Source: Eublepharis macularius (Eukaryota; Chordata; Lepidosauria; Squamata; Eublepharidae). From it: a DNA stretch of 64,000 bases. The notes under the pieces are model-generated. The model saw only the letters and a program-made list of their open reading frames with translations, ran no database searches and had not been told where the DNA came from. A program made the position numbers and the translations under genes. This document shows positions 1 to 10,522 of the stretch, piece by piece; positions within the stretch are counted from its first letter, which is position 1, and each line of letters opens with the position of its first letter. The stretch is taken from positions 8,817,001 to 8,881,000 of the forward strand of contig NC_072800.1 in NCBI RefSeq assembly GCF_028583425.1, in the 5' to 3' direction.

Positions 1-540
1 GAAACGGTGATCCGAGGGTACCTTGAGGAAGCGGCCCTTCATCTGGGCTGTTGGCAATGCGTTGCAAAGTGTAATCATATATAACCGCCTCAGTTTTGGA
101 ACTACCATCACCCTAAGGTAATGAGGCAGGTCAAACTGAGTAGAATATTTACTTCCCACATAGAACAGGGAGCATTTTCATGCAGCTTCCTTTTGAAGGG
201 AATCCCAGTCCTGCTTAAGCAGTTTCTCTGTAAGTAGTTCTCGTCTTTTCCTTGTTAAGCGCTTGGGTCCCATAAACCTAATTTGTTTATTCCCGTGTCC
301 ACAGTTTTGTCCACAGTTTTGTGGACACAGAAACAACAACACTGTTGGGCTGCTGATTTAGTGAAGACTGGAAGGTCTTTGGAGCTTTGCAGTCTGTATT
401 TAAAGTTGACTCTGGCTTTCCAGATCAATGTTGAGATTGTTGGAAGGCCCAATTCGAGACGTATGACTGTGGAGGCTATACATGGTGGTAGAGGAAGTAT
501 TTTCCAGAAGAAGGTTAACTGGAGCTTGTCAAGTTGTTCT
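1..540. other. Unassigned sequence at the left edge
   Basis: I see no convincing gene, RNA gene or complete repeat here. The open frames are short, lack domain signatures and overlap on both strands. The sequence directly precedes the LINE-like tail at 541-600. Confidence 0.4.
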
Positions 541-600
541 ATTTTATTTTATTTTATTGTATTTATATTCTGCCCTCCCCGCAAGCAGGCTCAGGAACCT
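541..600 (-). repeat. Short LINE/SINE 3' tail insertion, copy 1
   Basis: Read on the minus strand, this is a short 'cctgagcctgcttgcgggg' block, then 'agggcagaatataaat', then an A-rich (ATAAA)n/(AAAAT)n tail. The same arrangement occurs at 923-980. Both look like severely 5'-truncated copies of one retroposon tail. Family assignment is not possible from about 60 bp. Confidence 0.55.
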
Positions 601-614
601 GGGCCCAGGAACCA

Positions 615-1240
615 GATCGGGGAACTATATAGAATGCATGGTATCGCAAGTGCCTTGTATGCCTGGTTGAAGATTAAGCCAAGGAACAGAAAATCTTGAA
701 CAATTTCAATTTCCTCATTGTCAACTTTAAAATCGTGTAATTCCTCAGTAGTCATTACTTTTGTCTTCTTGATGTTCAGCTGTAATCCTGCTTTGGTGTA
801 TTCTCCTTTAACCTTCATCAGTAGTCATTTCAAGTCTTCACTATTTTCTGCCAGTAATGTGGTGTCATCTGCATATCTCAAATTGTTAATGTTCCTTCCA
901 CCAATTTTCACTCCACCTTCTTCTAGATTTTATTTATTTTATTTATATTCCACCCTCCCCACACCAGCAGGCTCAGGGCAAATGTAATCCAGCTTTCCTT
1001 ATGATATACTCTGCATAGAAGTTGAACAGGTAGGGAGATAATATGCATCCTTGTCTGACACCTTTGCCAATTGGAAACTATTCTGTTTCCCCATATTCTG
1101 TCCTGACTGTAGCCTCTTGACCAGAGTACAGGTTGCGCATCAAAACAATCAGATGTTGTGGCACCCCCATTTCTTTTAACACTCTCCATAGTTTTTCATG
1201 ATCCACACAGTCAAAAGCTTTGCCGTAATCTATAAAACAC
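615..1240 (-). pseudogene. BovB/RTE-type LINE reverse transcriptase, decayed
   Basis: Minus-strand remnant of a non-LTR retrotransposon reverse transcriptase. Reading from 1,240 downward, conserved blocks appear in order: motif A 'FIDYGKAFDCVDH', then 'NLYSGQEATVRTEYGE', then 'VRQGCILSPYLFN', then the catalytic 'YADDTTLLAE', then 'AGLQLNIKKTKVM' and 'FLFLGLIF'. These match the RTE/BovB family, which is abundant in squamates. The frame has stops (one right after the TEYGETE block, one after the catalytic block) and is split by a foreign tail at 923-980. Only the RT core survives; no endonuclease or 3' end is visible. It is certainly dead. The alternative of a CR1 or L2 element fits less well, because the GQEATVRTEYGE block is typical of RTE. 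Confidence 0.8.
923..980 (-). repeat. Short LINE/SINE 3' tail insertion, copy 2
   Basis: On the minus strand it reads 'cctgagcctgctggtgtgg', then 'gagggtggaatataaataaa' and ends in (ATAAA)n. It interrupts the BovB reverse transcriptase between the 'YIIRKAGL' block and the 'NINNLRYADD' block. It shares its layout with the copy at 541-600, so it inserted after the BovB copy. Confidence 0.6.
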
Positions 1241-2039
1241 AGTGCCTGCTAGGCAGGTACAAAAAAGTTTTACTTGCACAAGGCAGGAGAAGCAAGCATA
1301 AAGGCAACACTTCTGGGCACACTGCACTTTCCCCCTCCCCAAAGATTTTGCGAATCACAGGGCTGCACACATTCTGTGCCGTATGCTGTATTGTACACAT
1401 TGGGGAGGGAGGTGACTGTAAGCCCACTGCCTAGTCATGCACATGTATGGCATTTCAGTCTATAGATTATGTGAATCACCCCTGGGAAACACTGGAGTTC
1501 TGCACCATTGGCTAACAACCAAGACAAACTCCACATCAGTTCCCCTTGAAGGTTCAAATGTCTCAATATTCCTTACTTCCAGCATCTCATTTTCATTCTC
1601 TGTGAAAAGGCAGTGTTTTTCTTTGGGGACATGATGTTACACTGGGCTGCACATGAAGGCTTTCATATATTGAGTGTTCTGCTATTCTCACCCTTTTCAT
1701 AAGGCATTAAAGATCTCATTAATTTGAACAGGCATTTTGCCTGTGCAAACACTAGAGGATTAGGTCTCTGCAGAGCTTTACTATGGGATAAATTGCCCAG
1801 TTGTAACCATTAGAGTGTAAGTATTTGGTTACGAAAACAACACGTGAGAGGTGGGAAATCTAATATTTATAACATATGTTGAAAAAATTCCATGGCAATC
1901 AAATAAAAATCAATTTAGTCCTGCCTGCAGGCCTCTTTGACAAACAGAAAAGTAGGTCTGGGACTCTGGGTGTGACTTTCTAGAGTACCATCGAACAAGA
2001 AGCAGAGGAGGTGCTTCCTTGGCCTCAAGGGTTACTACT
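1241..2039. other. Unassigned sequence
   Basis: No protein domain, RNA gene or clear repeat boundary is visible between the BovB remnant and the Gypsy remnant. Open frames here are short and lack family signatures. Confidence 0.4.
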
Positions 2040-2540
2040 GCAAGTTTACTCAGCTTTCCACCAGTCACACCAGTTCTCTCTCAGACTGTGTGTAGAAGAA
2101 TTAACCCACCAAGTTCTAATGGACTCCTGCCTGGCAACAAGAATCTCATACTGTATAGAGAGCCTTATCCCAGGCCCTGGTTCTTAGAAACCCTGATTTT
2201 GCTGGACCCTTCATCGTCCAGACTGATGCCTCGGATTCCATGCTAGAAGCAGTTTTATCCCAGCGGGTTGAGGGACAGGAACCTCCCATCCTGTTCATCG
2301 GTTGAAAGCTGCAGCCCGCCAAAGAGAAATATGCAATTGTAGAAAAAGAAGCCCTAGCCACAATGTGAGCTGTTGGTGCTTTAACAGTACTACCTATCCA
2401 AAAATGCCTTCACCTTGGTCATCAACCACAATCCATTTCTCAGGATGGAAGGTATGAAGGACCGAAATATGCAGCTTCTGAGGTTGCATCTTTCATTTCT
2501 CACTTTCAGCTTCACCATGTAGCACTGGCTGGGTTGGCAG
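2040..2540 (+). pseudogene. Gypsy-type LTR retrotransposon RNase H, decayed
   Basis: Plus-strand remnant of a Ty3/Gypsy pol gene. From about 2,190 the translation shows 'NPDFAGPFIVQTDASDS', then 'VLSQRVEGQEPPILF', then 'KYAIVEKEALATM'. These are the start of the RNase H domain (first catalytic Asp in TDAS, Glu in EKEAL). A weak 'LVINHNPF'-like segment follows near 2,418. At least three stops break the frame (after the ILFIG segment, after ATM, and further on). No LTR, integrase or protease was found nearby. It is an isolated dead fragment, probably of the same broad Gypsy class as the element at 25,483-29,307, but too diverged to say more. Confidence 0.75.
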
Positions 2541-3390
2541 CATATCAACAACGATTACGTCTCAACTCTTTGAGGAGAAGACTTCATCTGCTCCAGCCTC
2601 TTCATGGGGGAGGGTTGTCCAGGGCCACCACCTGGCCCCAGCTTGGCCAGGGCTTTGATGCCAGGCTCCGAATCAACCAGGGAATTGATATTCTACATCA
2701 TCATAAAGGTTCTCAAGGCAACTTACCACTTGCTATAAAATACAGCAAACAAAAAAATAGTGAGACATTCAATCCTGACAGTAGATAGCAAATAGCAACT
2801 GCAGTAAATAGCAGCAGAAGGCAACCAAATGTAAATTACCCATCACCAAAAGTCTATGGAAATGAAACAACTTCACCTGGCACCTGACAGTGGACATAAA
2901 AGGTGCCTGGTGAATGGAAAAAGAGAAGTTCTGGAAGTCAGGTGTCATAAGAGAAATAATTTTCTCTCTAGTAGCCTGAGAAGGGGAACTAAATGCAGGG
3001 TCTCTTGGAAAAGATCTGACCTATCAGAAAGTTTCAAATGTGAAGATACCGCCTGGTTCCAGAATATTTAGGGATTTCAAGGCAAGAACTAGCATTTGGA
3101 ACTGTGCTCAGAAAAGAAGAGGCAGCTGATGATGTTCCTTCAATACTGGTGAAATATGTTCCCAATAACCTTTATTAGTCAGCAACTCTGCAGCTATACT
3201 CTGAACTAATTGCCATTTTTGAACTCTCTTTAAAGTAGCCCCACAGAGAATGCATCACAATAATTTAACCAGGATGTCACCAGAGCATGGATCTGTGAAC
3301 AGATTTTGCTATTCCAGGAAAGGACACCAGTTGGCACACCAACCCAAGTTTACTAACAATGCCATCCCAACCAGAGTTAGACCCTTTTAA
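2541..3390. other. Unassigned sequence
   Basis: The first part (to about 2,790) may be the diverged continuation of the Gypsy remnant, but I see no diagnostic motif. The remainder has only short frames without domains. Confidence 0.35.
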
Positions 3391-3824
3391 GAGTATCTCT
3401 ACATGAGACATCTGACACATGAAGAACACGTGTCGGGAGATGCAATGTTAGCCAGGAAGGGTAGTTTAAAAAGACAGAGCCAGCAGCAGGGGAAAGGCTT
3501 TGCTATATACTGGAGCCATGTGAAGGGGCTGTGAAATGCCAGAAGGGAAACTTCAGCCCATTATAACTTCTCTAGGTCCAAGCTCAGCTCTGGAAGGTAG
3601 CTCTAGCCTATTTCCAATCCTTGCTGCCCTCTGGTTGCAATCCCACACAGTTAGACAGGAGAGGTGAAATTGACAGAGCCTTCTAGGAGGAGAAGATGAA
3701 ATTAACAAACCCTCTGAGGAGCAATCTCCGCCAGGTCTATCTTTTTAAACTACGCTTCCTGGCAAACATTGCATCTCCCTACACTTGACTAACACATGCT
3801 GAGGCATCTCGTGTAGAGAGACTC
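3391..3824. repeat. Foldback (palindromic) non-autonomous element
   Basis: The left arm, about 3,391-3,480, contains 'gggagatgcaatgttagcc' and 'gtagtttaaaaagacagag'. The right arm, about 3,740-3,824, is its inverted copy, 'atctttttaaactacg' followed by 'ggcaaacattgcatctccc'. The arms are roughly 85-90 nt with scattered mismatches and enclose about 260 bp. There is no coding capacity. The structure is that of a foldback MITE; I could not settle its target-site duplication or superfamily. Confidence 0.7.
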
Positions 3825-4414
3825 TGAGTATCTCACCTGCAGTGATAATCCTTGCTTGACAATCCTCTAAAGGTTGATTGACAGCCCTTTTTTGTTACCT
3901 TAATTCATTCCTGTGACCAATCAGGAGTCGTCCCTCAAAGAGGAGAAAACCCCAAACAGCCAATGTCAAATTTTGATTTGGAAATCAGAATTCTAGTGTT
4001 TAATGTCAACTTTCAACCTGAGTTTGGAGAGATACAAATTTTGAAAACTTCTTACATTTTGCATTTTGTCTCTGCTGTAGTCAGCATACAATCCCAGCAG
4101 CCAGTTTCTGTCTGTTCCTGGGTACTGAGCATATACAGAGCATCAGTTGTATGTCTTGCACTACCAAGTTTACAATGTGGACCATCAATCCTGACCAACC
4201 CCATCCAACATGTGGCATCACTCATGCGAGAGGGGACTGGGAAAAGAGCCTGCCTCACCAACCAAAGATGAAAGGGGTATGTGTTATTCTAGTATTTCTT
4301 TCTCTTTGCTCTTTACCTCATTGCATCCAAACACTTTCCCGAGCCTCAAAGCCATCTCTTATGGGTGGTAGCCAAGTCAGCGGGCTAAGTTCCTTCTAAA
4401 GAACTTTGGTCATA
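3825..4414. other. Unassigned sequence
   Basis: AT-rich sequence with short open frames only. Nothing recognisable. Confidence 0.35.
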
Positions 4415-4681
4415 GATCCAGAGGAGTTAGCCGTGTTAGTCTGTAGTTGCGAAATAGTAAAGAGTCCAGTAGCACCTTCAAGTCTAACCAACTTTATTGT
4501 AGCATAAGCTTTCAAGAACCACAGCTCTCTTCATCTGTTGCATCATCAGCTGCATCTGATAAAGAGAGCTGTGGTTCTCGAAAGCTGATGATGCATCTGA
4601 CAAAGAAAGCTGTGGTTCTCGAAAGCTTATACTACAATAAAGTTGGCTAGTCTTAAAGGTGCTTCTGGACTGTTTACTAAA
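4415..4681. repeat. Foldback element, family 1, copy 1
   Basis: It starts with 'gatccagaggagttagccg' and reads through 'gagtccagtagcacctt' and 'gtagcataagctttcaagaa'. It then returns in inverted orientation ('ttctcgaaagctta', 'aaaggtgcttctggactg'). It is an imperfect palindrome with an extra internal partial duplication of the centre ('gagagctgtggttctcgaaa'). At least four more members occur here (34,624; 35,830; 49,246; 52,373). Non-coding; length and structure suggest a MITE. Confidence 0.8.
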
Positions 4682-5929
4682 GACGCATCTCATTGTTTTG
4701 TGGCTCTTGAAACAGAAGTCTCCCATTTAAGCCCATGCCTGGCAGGAACATCCTTCTCAGGTGTATAATAAGTAATTCTGACATAATGGACTTGCGCGTG
4801 CAGGTTTCAAAGTTAAAGCAGGTTAAAAATGTTTTCTCCCTGGAAAGGGTCTCGTCGTAACTTCTGAGTGAAAGGGGGCTGGCCGTTCCTGCAATCGCGG
4901 AGTCTCAGTGTCCTCGCTTCAATGCAAGGGGCAGATGCTTTGCCAAAACGGTGAGGGGAGGCACAAAATTAATGCTGTCATTGCCTTTGATGTGTGATGG
5001 GCCCCAATGAATGGCAGTGAAATACTGAGGAGCATCCGGATGTTCATATTTGGCCTGTACTTAGCAGCAATTTGTTCTATAAAAAGCCAAACAAGTGCAA
5101 ATGAATGAACTCTGTAATATTGACTACAAATTCTCTACTTGCATGCCGTAATCATTAAAAAACAATCTCGACTCTTTCAGTAAATCACACACAGAGAGCG
5201 AATGACTGAAGAGCTTTATACTTGCAGGAAAACAATAATTAAAAACTGTGATTCAGAAATTAGAATAAATCCAATTTGAAAATAAGACCATTGGTGACTG
5301 GAGTTCTTTGTTATTGTTGTTGTTGTTGTTGTTGTTGTTGCCAGCAGCTGATTGTACTTACGCAAACTTGTCAAAGCAAGTTCTCATGAAATTCTTTCTG
5401 TATGTCCTGTTTCTGTGGCATCACTGAATGAATCAGTTACCAAAAGATAACTTACCATTGTGTTTGTGGATCTGCTCGGAAGTCCAGCCAGGTGCTGAGG
5501 AGAATTTAACCACTCCAAAAGTTCTGATAAGTAAGATACGGAAGTGTGATCAAATTCTCTTCACCGCTTGACAGGATTGTACAGAGTTCCACTGTTGTAA
5601 GTGATGATTTATCTGTATTTATCTTTAAAAGGAGGCAGATGTACAAGAAATCACCAATAGACGTCTTGTTCTTCATTCTTTACCATTAAAGGAAGCCTCG
5701 AGACCATTGTGCATTAACTAAAAATAGCTGTTTGATCTAGATATAATATTAAACAGGTGACCTTCCATGTCAGTGCAAGAGTGCCCTCTATTGGCACCAA
5801 TGATGTTGTACAATTAGTTGTATCCTTATAGTTTAGTCCTTAAATTAAAGAGGAATCAGAGCAAAAGACAATTTCCAGTTTGATACAACCTACAATCTCC
5901 AGTGATTGTCATCATCTAATAACCATAAA
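4682..5929. other. Unassigned sequence
   Basis: No gene is visible. The stretch from about 4,980 to 5,290 contains no repeat I recognise and could be old single-copy sequence, but I cannot show conservation from one genome. A (TTG)n microsatellite follows. Confidence 0.35.
5309..5340 (+). repeat. (TTG)n microsatellite
   Basis: About ten uninterrupted TTG units, preceded by an imperfect 'ttgttattg' unit. Confidence 0.95.
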
Positions 5930-6350
5930 CAGGGTTAACATACCTGTAACTTATGTTCATCGAGTTCTTCTGTGCTGACACACATGGGGGACTGCGCAGG
6001 CGCAGGCCAGCCGCCGGAGAATTCTTTATTGCTCCTATAGCTCCGAAGGGGCCGTTTGTCGCGCGCCTCAGCGACCGTTTTCCCGCCCAAACGGTCACAT
6101 GTCCTTCCTGCGACCAACGGCCCCTTCCCTCAGTTCTCCCTTGCCGCCGCTATCCAATACACATAGCCATAATCCTTTAAAAACATCAATTTTGTTATAG
6201 CCATCACATTATCGTGCATTGGAATTCACAGCGGGGCAGGAGGGAGGGATGTGTGTCAGCACAGAAGAACTCGATGAACATAAGTTACAGGTATGTTAAC
6301 CCTGTTTTCATCTTCGTTCTTCTGTGCCTCCACACATGGGAGAGTACCAA
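5930..6350 (-). repeat. DIRS-A terminal inverted repeat and internal complementary region
   Basis: An inverted repeat of about 58 nt occurs at 5,930-5,987 and 6,246-6,303, with the left arm containing 'aacatacctgtaacttatg' and 'gagttcttctgtgctgaca'. A shortened direct copy, 'gttcttctgtgcctccacac', follows at 6,314. Such a terminal repeat plus internal complementary region next to a tyrosine recombinase gene is the hallmark of DIRS retrotransposons, which use it to rebuild their ends through a circular intermediate. The recombinase at 6,546-7,703 reads toward this end, so it is the 3' terminus. Confidence 0.75.
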
Positions 6351-6545
6351 GCTTCACAAAATAAGGAAGGTGGGGTGAAATCCAACTCAATTTTATTATA
6401 TAACACCAGTCCTAGTACCAGGACTAATAAATAAATAAATAAATTATTGTTCAGTAACATTTAACTTGTTCAATAAATAAACATATATACATATATACAC
6501 AAAGTGTCATTGTCAGTTATTACAATAATACCCTCCAGCATCCCT

Positions 6546-7703
6546 TTAGGAAAACAGGGAGTGAAGGACAGCTTTGGCTACAGCAACCTCTTGCTCTGCA
6601 TTGACATCCATAGCATAGTGTTTAACAAACGTGTCAGCAGAGGACCACGTAGCTGCCTTACAGATATTAACCATCGGCACACCCCTGACGAGTGCCGAAG
6701 AGGCTGCTTGAGACCGTGTGGAATGGTCTCTGACCTGCAGTGGGCAAACCACCCCAGCCAGAGAATAGGCCTTACTAATGGCCGATACAATCCACCGTGA
6801 CAGGGTCTGTGAAGATGCCCTGTGACCCTTGTCCTTGGCCCCAAAACAGACAAACAAGTGGGGACCATTACGGAAGTCCTTTGTCCTATCTAAATAGAAA
6901 GCCAAGGCCCTCTTTAAATCTCAGGTATGAAGGGCCCTTTCCCCTTTGGAAGATGGCTGTGGAAAAAACGCAGGCAGCGTAATATCCTGCGACAGGTGAA
7001 AGGCAGACACCACCTTCGGCAGGAACTTAAGGCATGGCCGCAGGACCACCCTATTACTGTGGAATAGAAGGAAAGGTGGGTCAGCCCTAAGCGCTGACAA
7101 CTCACTAACCCTCCTGGCAGACATTATAACCACCAAAAACGCTACCTTGTAGGACAACAAGTCCAAAGGGCATGTGGCTAATGGCTCAAATGGAGGCAAC
7201 ATCAGTCTCGACAGCACCAGGGATAGAGACCATTGAGGCACAGGGGGTGACACAGGTGGGTAAAGATTAAACATCCCCTTCAGGAACTGGCGAGATTTAC
7301 AGTGTGAAAATACTGTATCACCGTCTACCCGATCATGAAAAGCGGAAATAGCTGCAAGATGGACCTTAAGGGAGGTAACTTTTAACCCTTGGTCCCTCAG
7401 CTGACATAGGTAGTCAAATATGAGCCCCACGGGGCTACTGGTAGGCACCACTTCTTTAGCAAGTGCCCAAGCCTCAAACCTACGCCACTTAGCCTCATAG
7501 GCTCGCCTAGTGGACAGCTTCCTTGCATTCAGCAAGACCTTCTCCACCTGCTCTGAGAAAACTACAGGCGGGGTAGGATCCGCCATACAGTCAGGTGCAG
7601 CTTTTTTGGTTCGTGGTGGAGCAGGTTCCCGTTCCTCTGGGGCCAAGCTTGGTGGGCACCTCCTCGGCTGAGGGCTCACATACACACTGTAGTGCCTGGT
7701 CAC
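6546..7703 (-). pseudogene. DIRS-A tyrosine recombinase, one in-frame stop
   Basis: Tyrosine recombinase of a DIRS-type retrotransposon, the enzyme that would integrate the circular cDNA. One frame of about 385 codons is interrupted only by TGA at 6,921-6,923, just before the 'RALAFYLDRTK' block. The N-terminal core-binding part contains 'LSTRRAYEAKWRRFEAW' and 'VTSLKVHLAAISAFHDR'. The first catalytic Arg lies in 'SARRVSELSALR' (about residue 200). The HxxR box is 'DHSTRSQAASS' (about 327-330), followed by 'CKAATWSSADTFVKHYAMD' with the nucleophile Tyr at about residue 363. All diagnostic residues are present. The first roughly 23 codons of the open frame lie in a 144-bp tandem repeat and are probably not part of the original protein. 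Gag and reverse transcriptase are absent upstream. Confidence 0.85.
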
Positions 7704-7966
7704 TCACGTCTGGGGGAGTAGTGGTGGGCTAGGGCTCTATTCCCACTCTCTTTCTCTGGTTCCAGGGCTGCTGCCTAGCTCTGGGGCCAAGCTCGGTGGG
7801 CACCTCGGCTGAGGGCTCACATACACACATTAGTGCCTGGTCACTCAGGTCTGGGGGAGTGGTGTTGGGTTAGGGCTCTATTCCCTCCCTCTCTCTCTGG
7901 TTCCAGGGCTGCTGCCTAGCTCTGAGGCCAAGCTCAGTGGGCACCTCCTCGGCTGAGGGCTCACAC
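7635..7966. repeat. Tandem repeat, about 2.3 copies of a 141-144 bp unit
   Basis: Units start at 7,635, 7,779 and 7,920 with 'ctctggggccaagct' or a close variant, and run through 'ggctgagggctcaca', 'tagtgcctggtcactca' and 'tctctggttccagggctg'. The third copy is partial and ends just before the hAT transposase frame at 7,968. It fills the junction between the DIRS recombinase and the hAT gene, and may be the subterminal region of the hAT element. Confidence 0.85.
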
Positions 7967-7967
7967 A

Positions 7968-10522
7968 GTGTCATCTCCTCCTGCGTTGTTGGCTGGCAGT
8001 ATGAGGCTCCGTGTGGGGGAAAAGAGTGGTCGTGGGGGGAAGTGCAGGGATTGTCCCGGTTGCAGCACGGGAAGCAGTGCTGCACAGGGCTCTGGAGCAG
8101 CAGTGACTCCCACTCCCCCCAAATCACCAGCTGAGGTTGTGGAGGAGGCCCAAGAACTCTTGCCGGCGGCAGAAGAGGAACTGCTAAAAATGTTTGGGGA
8201 GGAGGAGGAGGAGGCTGAGGGATCGTTGGAGGAATGGTTGGGGTTCGACGAAACCTCCAGCCCGTCCCCATCCCAAACTACCAGTGGTGCTGTCCCTGCC
8301 TGCACTCCACCCACCACTCCGTCTTCCGTTGCCAGCACTGTGGCACAGCCAGCAGCAACCCTTCATCCTCCCTCCCCTGGAACCTTAAGCAGGCCATGGT
8401 TCAAGAGCAATGTTTGGAGGCACTTCCAGGCTGTTGGTAATGACCCCCGCGTGGTGCGGTGCTGTGCTTGTGGGGGCATGGTGCGCAGGGGCAATGACCT
8501 GCAGCACCTGTCATCGTCGAACCTCACTCGGCACCTGAAGAGGTACCACCCGAGCCTGTGGTCTCCGTCCTCGGGCAGCAAAACTTCTTTGGGGGGGAAA
8601 TGGAGGGCCGCCAGCGAGTCTGATCCGGGATCAGTGGGAGGGTCTCCGGAATGCAGCCAGAGCAAGAAGCCATGCCCCGAGGGTGCGGCTGGTGGGAGCG
8701 GAAGGTTCAGGCAGGCCTCCCTGGGGGAAGTTGTTCCCTCAGGGTCGGGAGTGGTGCCGCTAAAAAGGGTGAGGTCAAGGGCTCTGGAGGCGGGCATTTG
8801 TGCAGTGGCGCAGACGATCTCCCTGCAAGGCTTCCCCCTGTCAGTCGTGGAGGGCGTGGGCTTCTGATTTCTGCTCAAGCACTTTGCTCCATGGTTCGAC
8901 ATGCCGTCACGGCGCACCATTGGGCATCGAGTCGTGCCCACCCTGTATGAGGCGGTGCGAGATATGGTGCGCAGAGACCTGTCAGCTGCCGAGAGCAGAA
9001 CAGTCCACTTCATGGCCGACCTGTGGAGCAGCTGCCATCATGTGTACCTGGCCATCACCGTCCACTGGTGGCAACCGCAGGAACTCCGCCTCCCCAGGCC
9101 AAGATCTGGCCGCCGTAAAAAGGAGCCCAAATTGAGTCCGGGCTACAGGGTGGTTCTACTTCAGGCCCGGGGGATGGACAAGGTCCACACCGGGAAGAAC
9201 ATCACCACCACTGTCAAGGCGGCTCTGAGGGAGTGGACGTCCGGGGTGGAAGGGTTTGTCCGTGGCTTCATGGCCACAGACGCGGGAGCCAACATGTTGG
9301 CAGCCCTGAGAGAGGCATCCCTCCCGGGCCTGGTGTGCATGGCTCACAAGCTGCACCTCGTCATGCGGGATGTGCTCGGGCTGGGGAGCAAGCCGAGGGA
9401 CAGCTGGGACGAGGGAACCTTGTGGACGCGCAGTCTGCTGGACAGCTCCCATCGCATCACTTCCCACTTCTCCCGCAGCATCAACTCGTCCCGAGAGCTG
9501 TTCCAGAGGCGGGGGAGGAAGGGGACCCCAAGCACCAGCTCTTCCAGGACCTGCCCACGCGCTGGAACTCCACCTATGACATGATCTGTCATCTGGTGGA
9601 GCAGAGGTGCGTAGTGCAAGACATCCTGTCATCCTCGGATGTGCTGAGTAGGGGAGAGGAGTTGGGCCTCAGCACAGTGGACTGGAGAGTCCTTCAACAG
9701 ATGTCCTGGATCCTCAAGCCCTTTCAGGATGCCACGGAGCTTCTGTGCTCCTACAAGGCCAGCCTGGGTCAGGTCCTCCCCCTGATCCACGGCCTTGACC
9801 AGTTTCTGGACAAGGAGCTCCAGCAAGGGCAAGAGCTGCTCCCGGAATTTGTCCGCAGGATCCAGGCCTGCGTCGCCGAATGCCTGCATCCTCTCCGCCG
9901 CGAGGCCACCTACCAACTTGCCTCCCTCTGTGACCCCCGCATCAAGGGCAACATTGCCACGCAGGTGGGGCAGATGTAGCACTGGAAGAAGGAGCTCCGC
10001 AGAACGGTGCTCCATTTCCAGAGACAGAGGGCAGGAGACAAGGAACCGGGCAGCGGTGAGGGGCAGGCGGAGGAGGAGGAGGGTGCGGGCAAGGGGCAGG
10101 AGGTGGGAAGAGAGCCAGGCCAGGGAAGAGCCACCCCAACGGACACCTTCGATCTGTGGGCCTCAACGGTGGGCAGCGTGGTTGGCCGCAGCACGGCGGG
10201 CGGGTCCCACCCAGTGGAGGACTCGGCGGGGGCCATGGTGCACGAGTACCTTTCGGAGCCCACTGAGCCCCCCCATGCCAACCTGTTGCAGTATTGGGCA
10301 AGGAAATCGGACTGCTGGCCGGAACTGTCCATCGGCACCACCATCCTTTCCTGCCCTCCCACCAGCGTGCAGAGCGAGCGGGTGCTCTCCCACATGGGAG
10401 ACCTCCTCCGTCCCCGCTGCGCACATCTCAACCCAGACCTGGTGGACATGTTGACGTTCATCAAGGTGAACCTCAACCTACTGGGCCACCCTCCCGTCGA
10501 CCTGGACCTCCCCGGGCTCTGA
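7968..10522 (+). pseudogene. hAT-superfamily transposase with BED zinc finger, decayed
   Basis: GC-rich transposase gene of a hAT DNA transposon. The N-terminal region is acidic and Pro/Ser-rich. It is followed by a BED zinc finger at about residues 145-198: 'SNVWRHFQAVGNDPRVV', 'CACGGMVRRG', then 'SSSNLTRHLKRYH'. Next come the catalytic-domain blocks 'VHFMADLWSS' and 'GFMATDAGANMLAAL' (the two Asp positions) and 'LVCMAHKLHL'. After a frame change come 'DLPTRWNSTYDMICHL' and, near the C-terminus, the hAT dimerisation block 'QYWARKSDCWPEL' with 'SVQSERVLSHMGDLLRP'. Breaks: an in-frame TGA at 8,865, a frameshift near 9,500-9,530 and an in-frame TAG at 9,977. Few lesions in 850 codons suggest a fairly young copy. 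It resembles ZBED-type domesticated transposases, but the breaks argue against a host gene. Confidence 0.87.

Noticed and set aside
7968..10522. Host ZBED-type gene
   Set aside because: Two in-frame stops and a frameshift within the conserved domains, no introns, and a setting among transposons.
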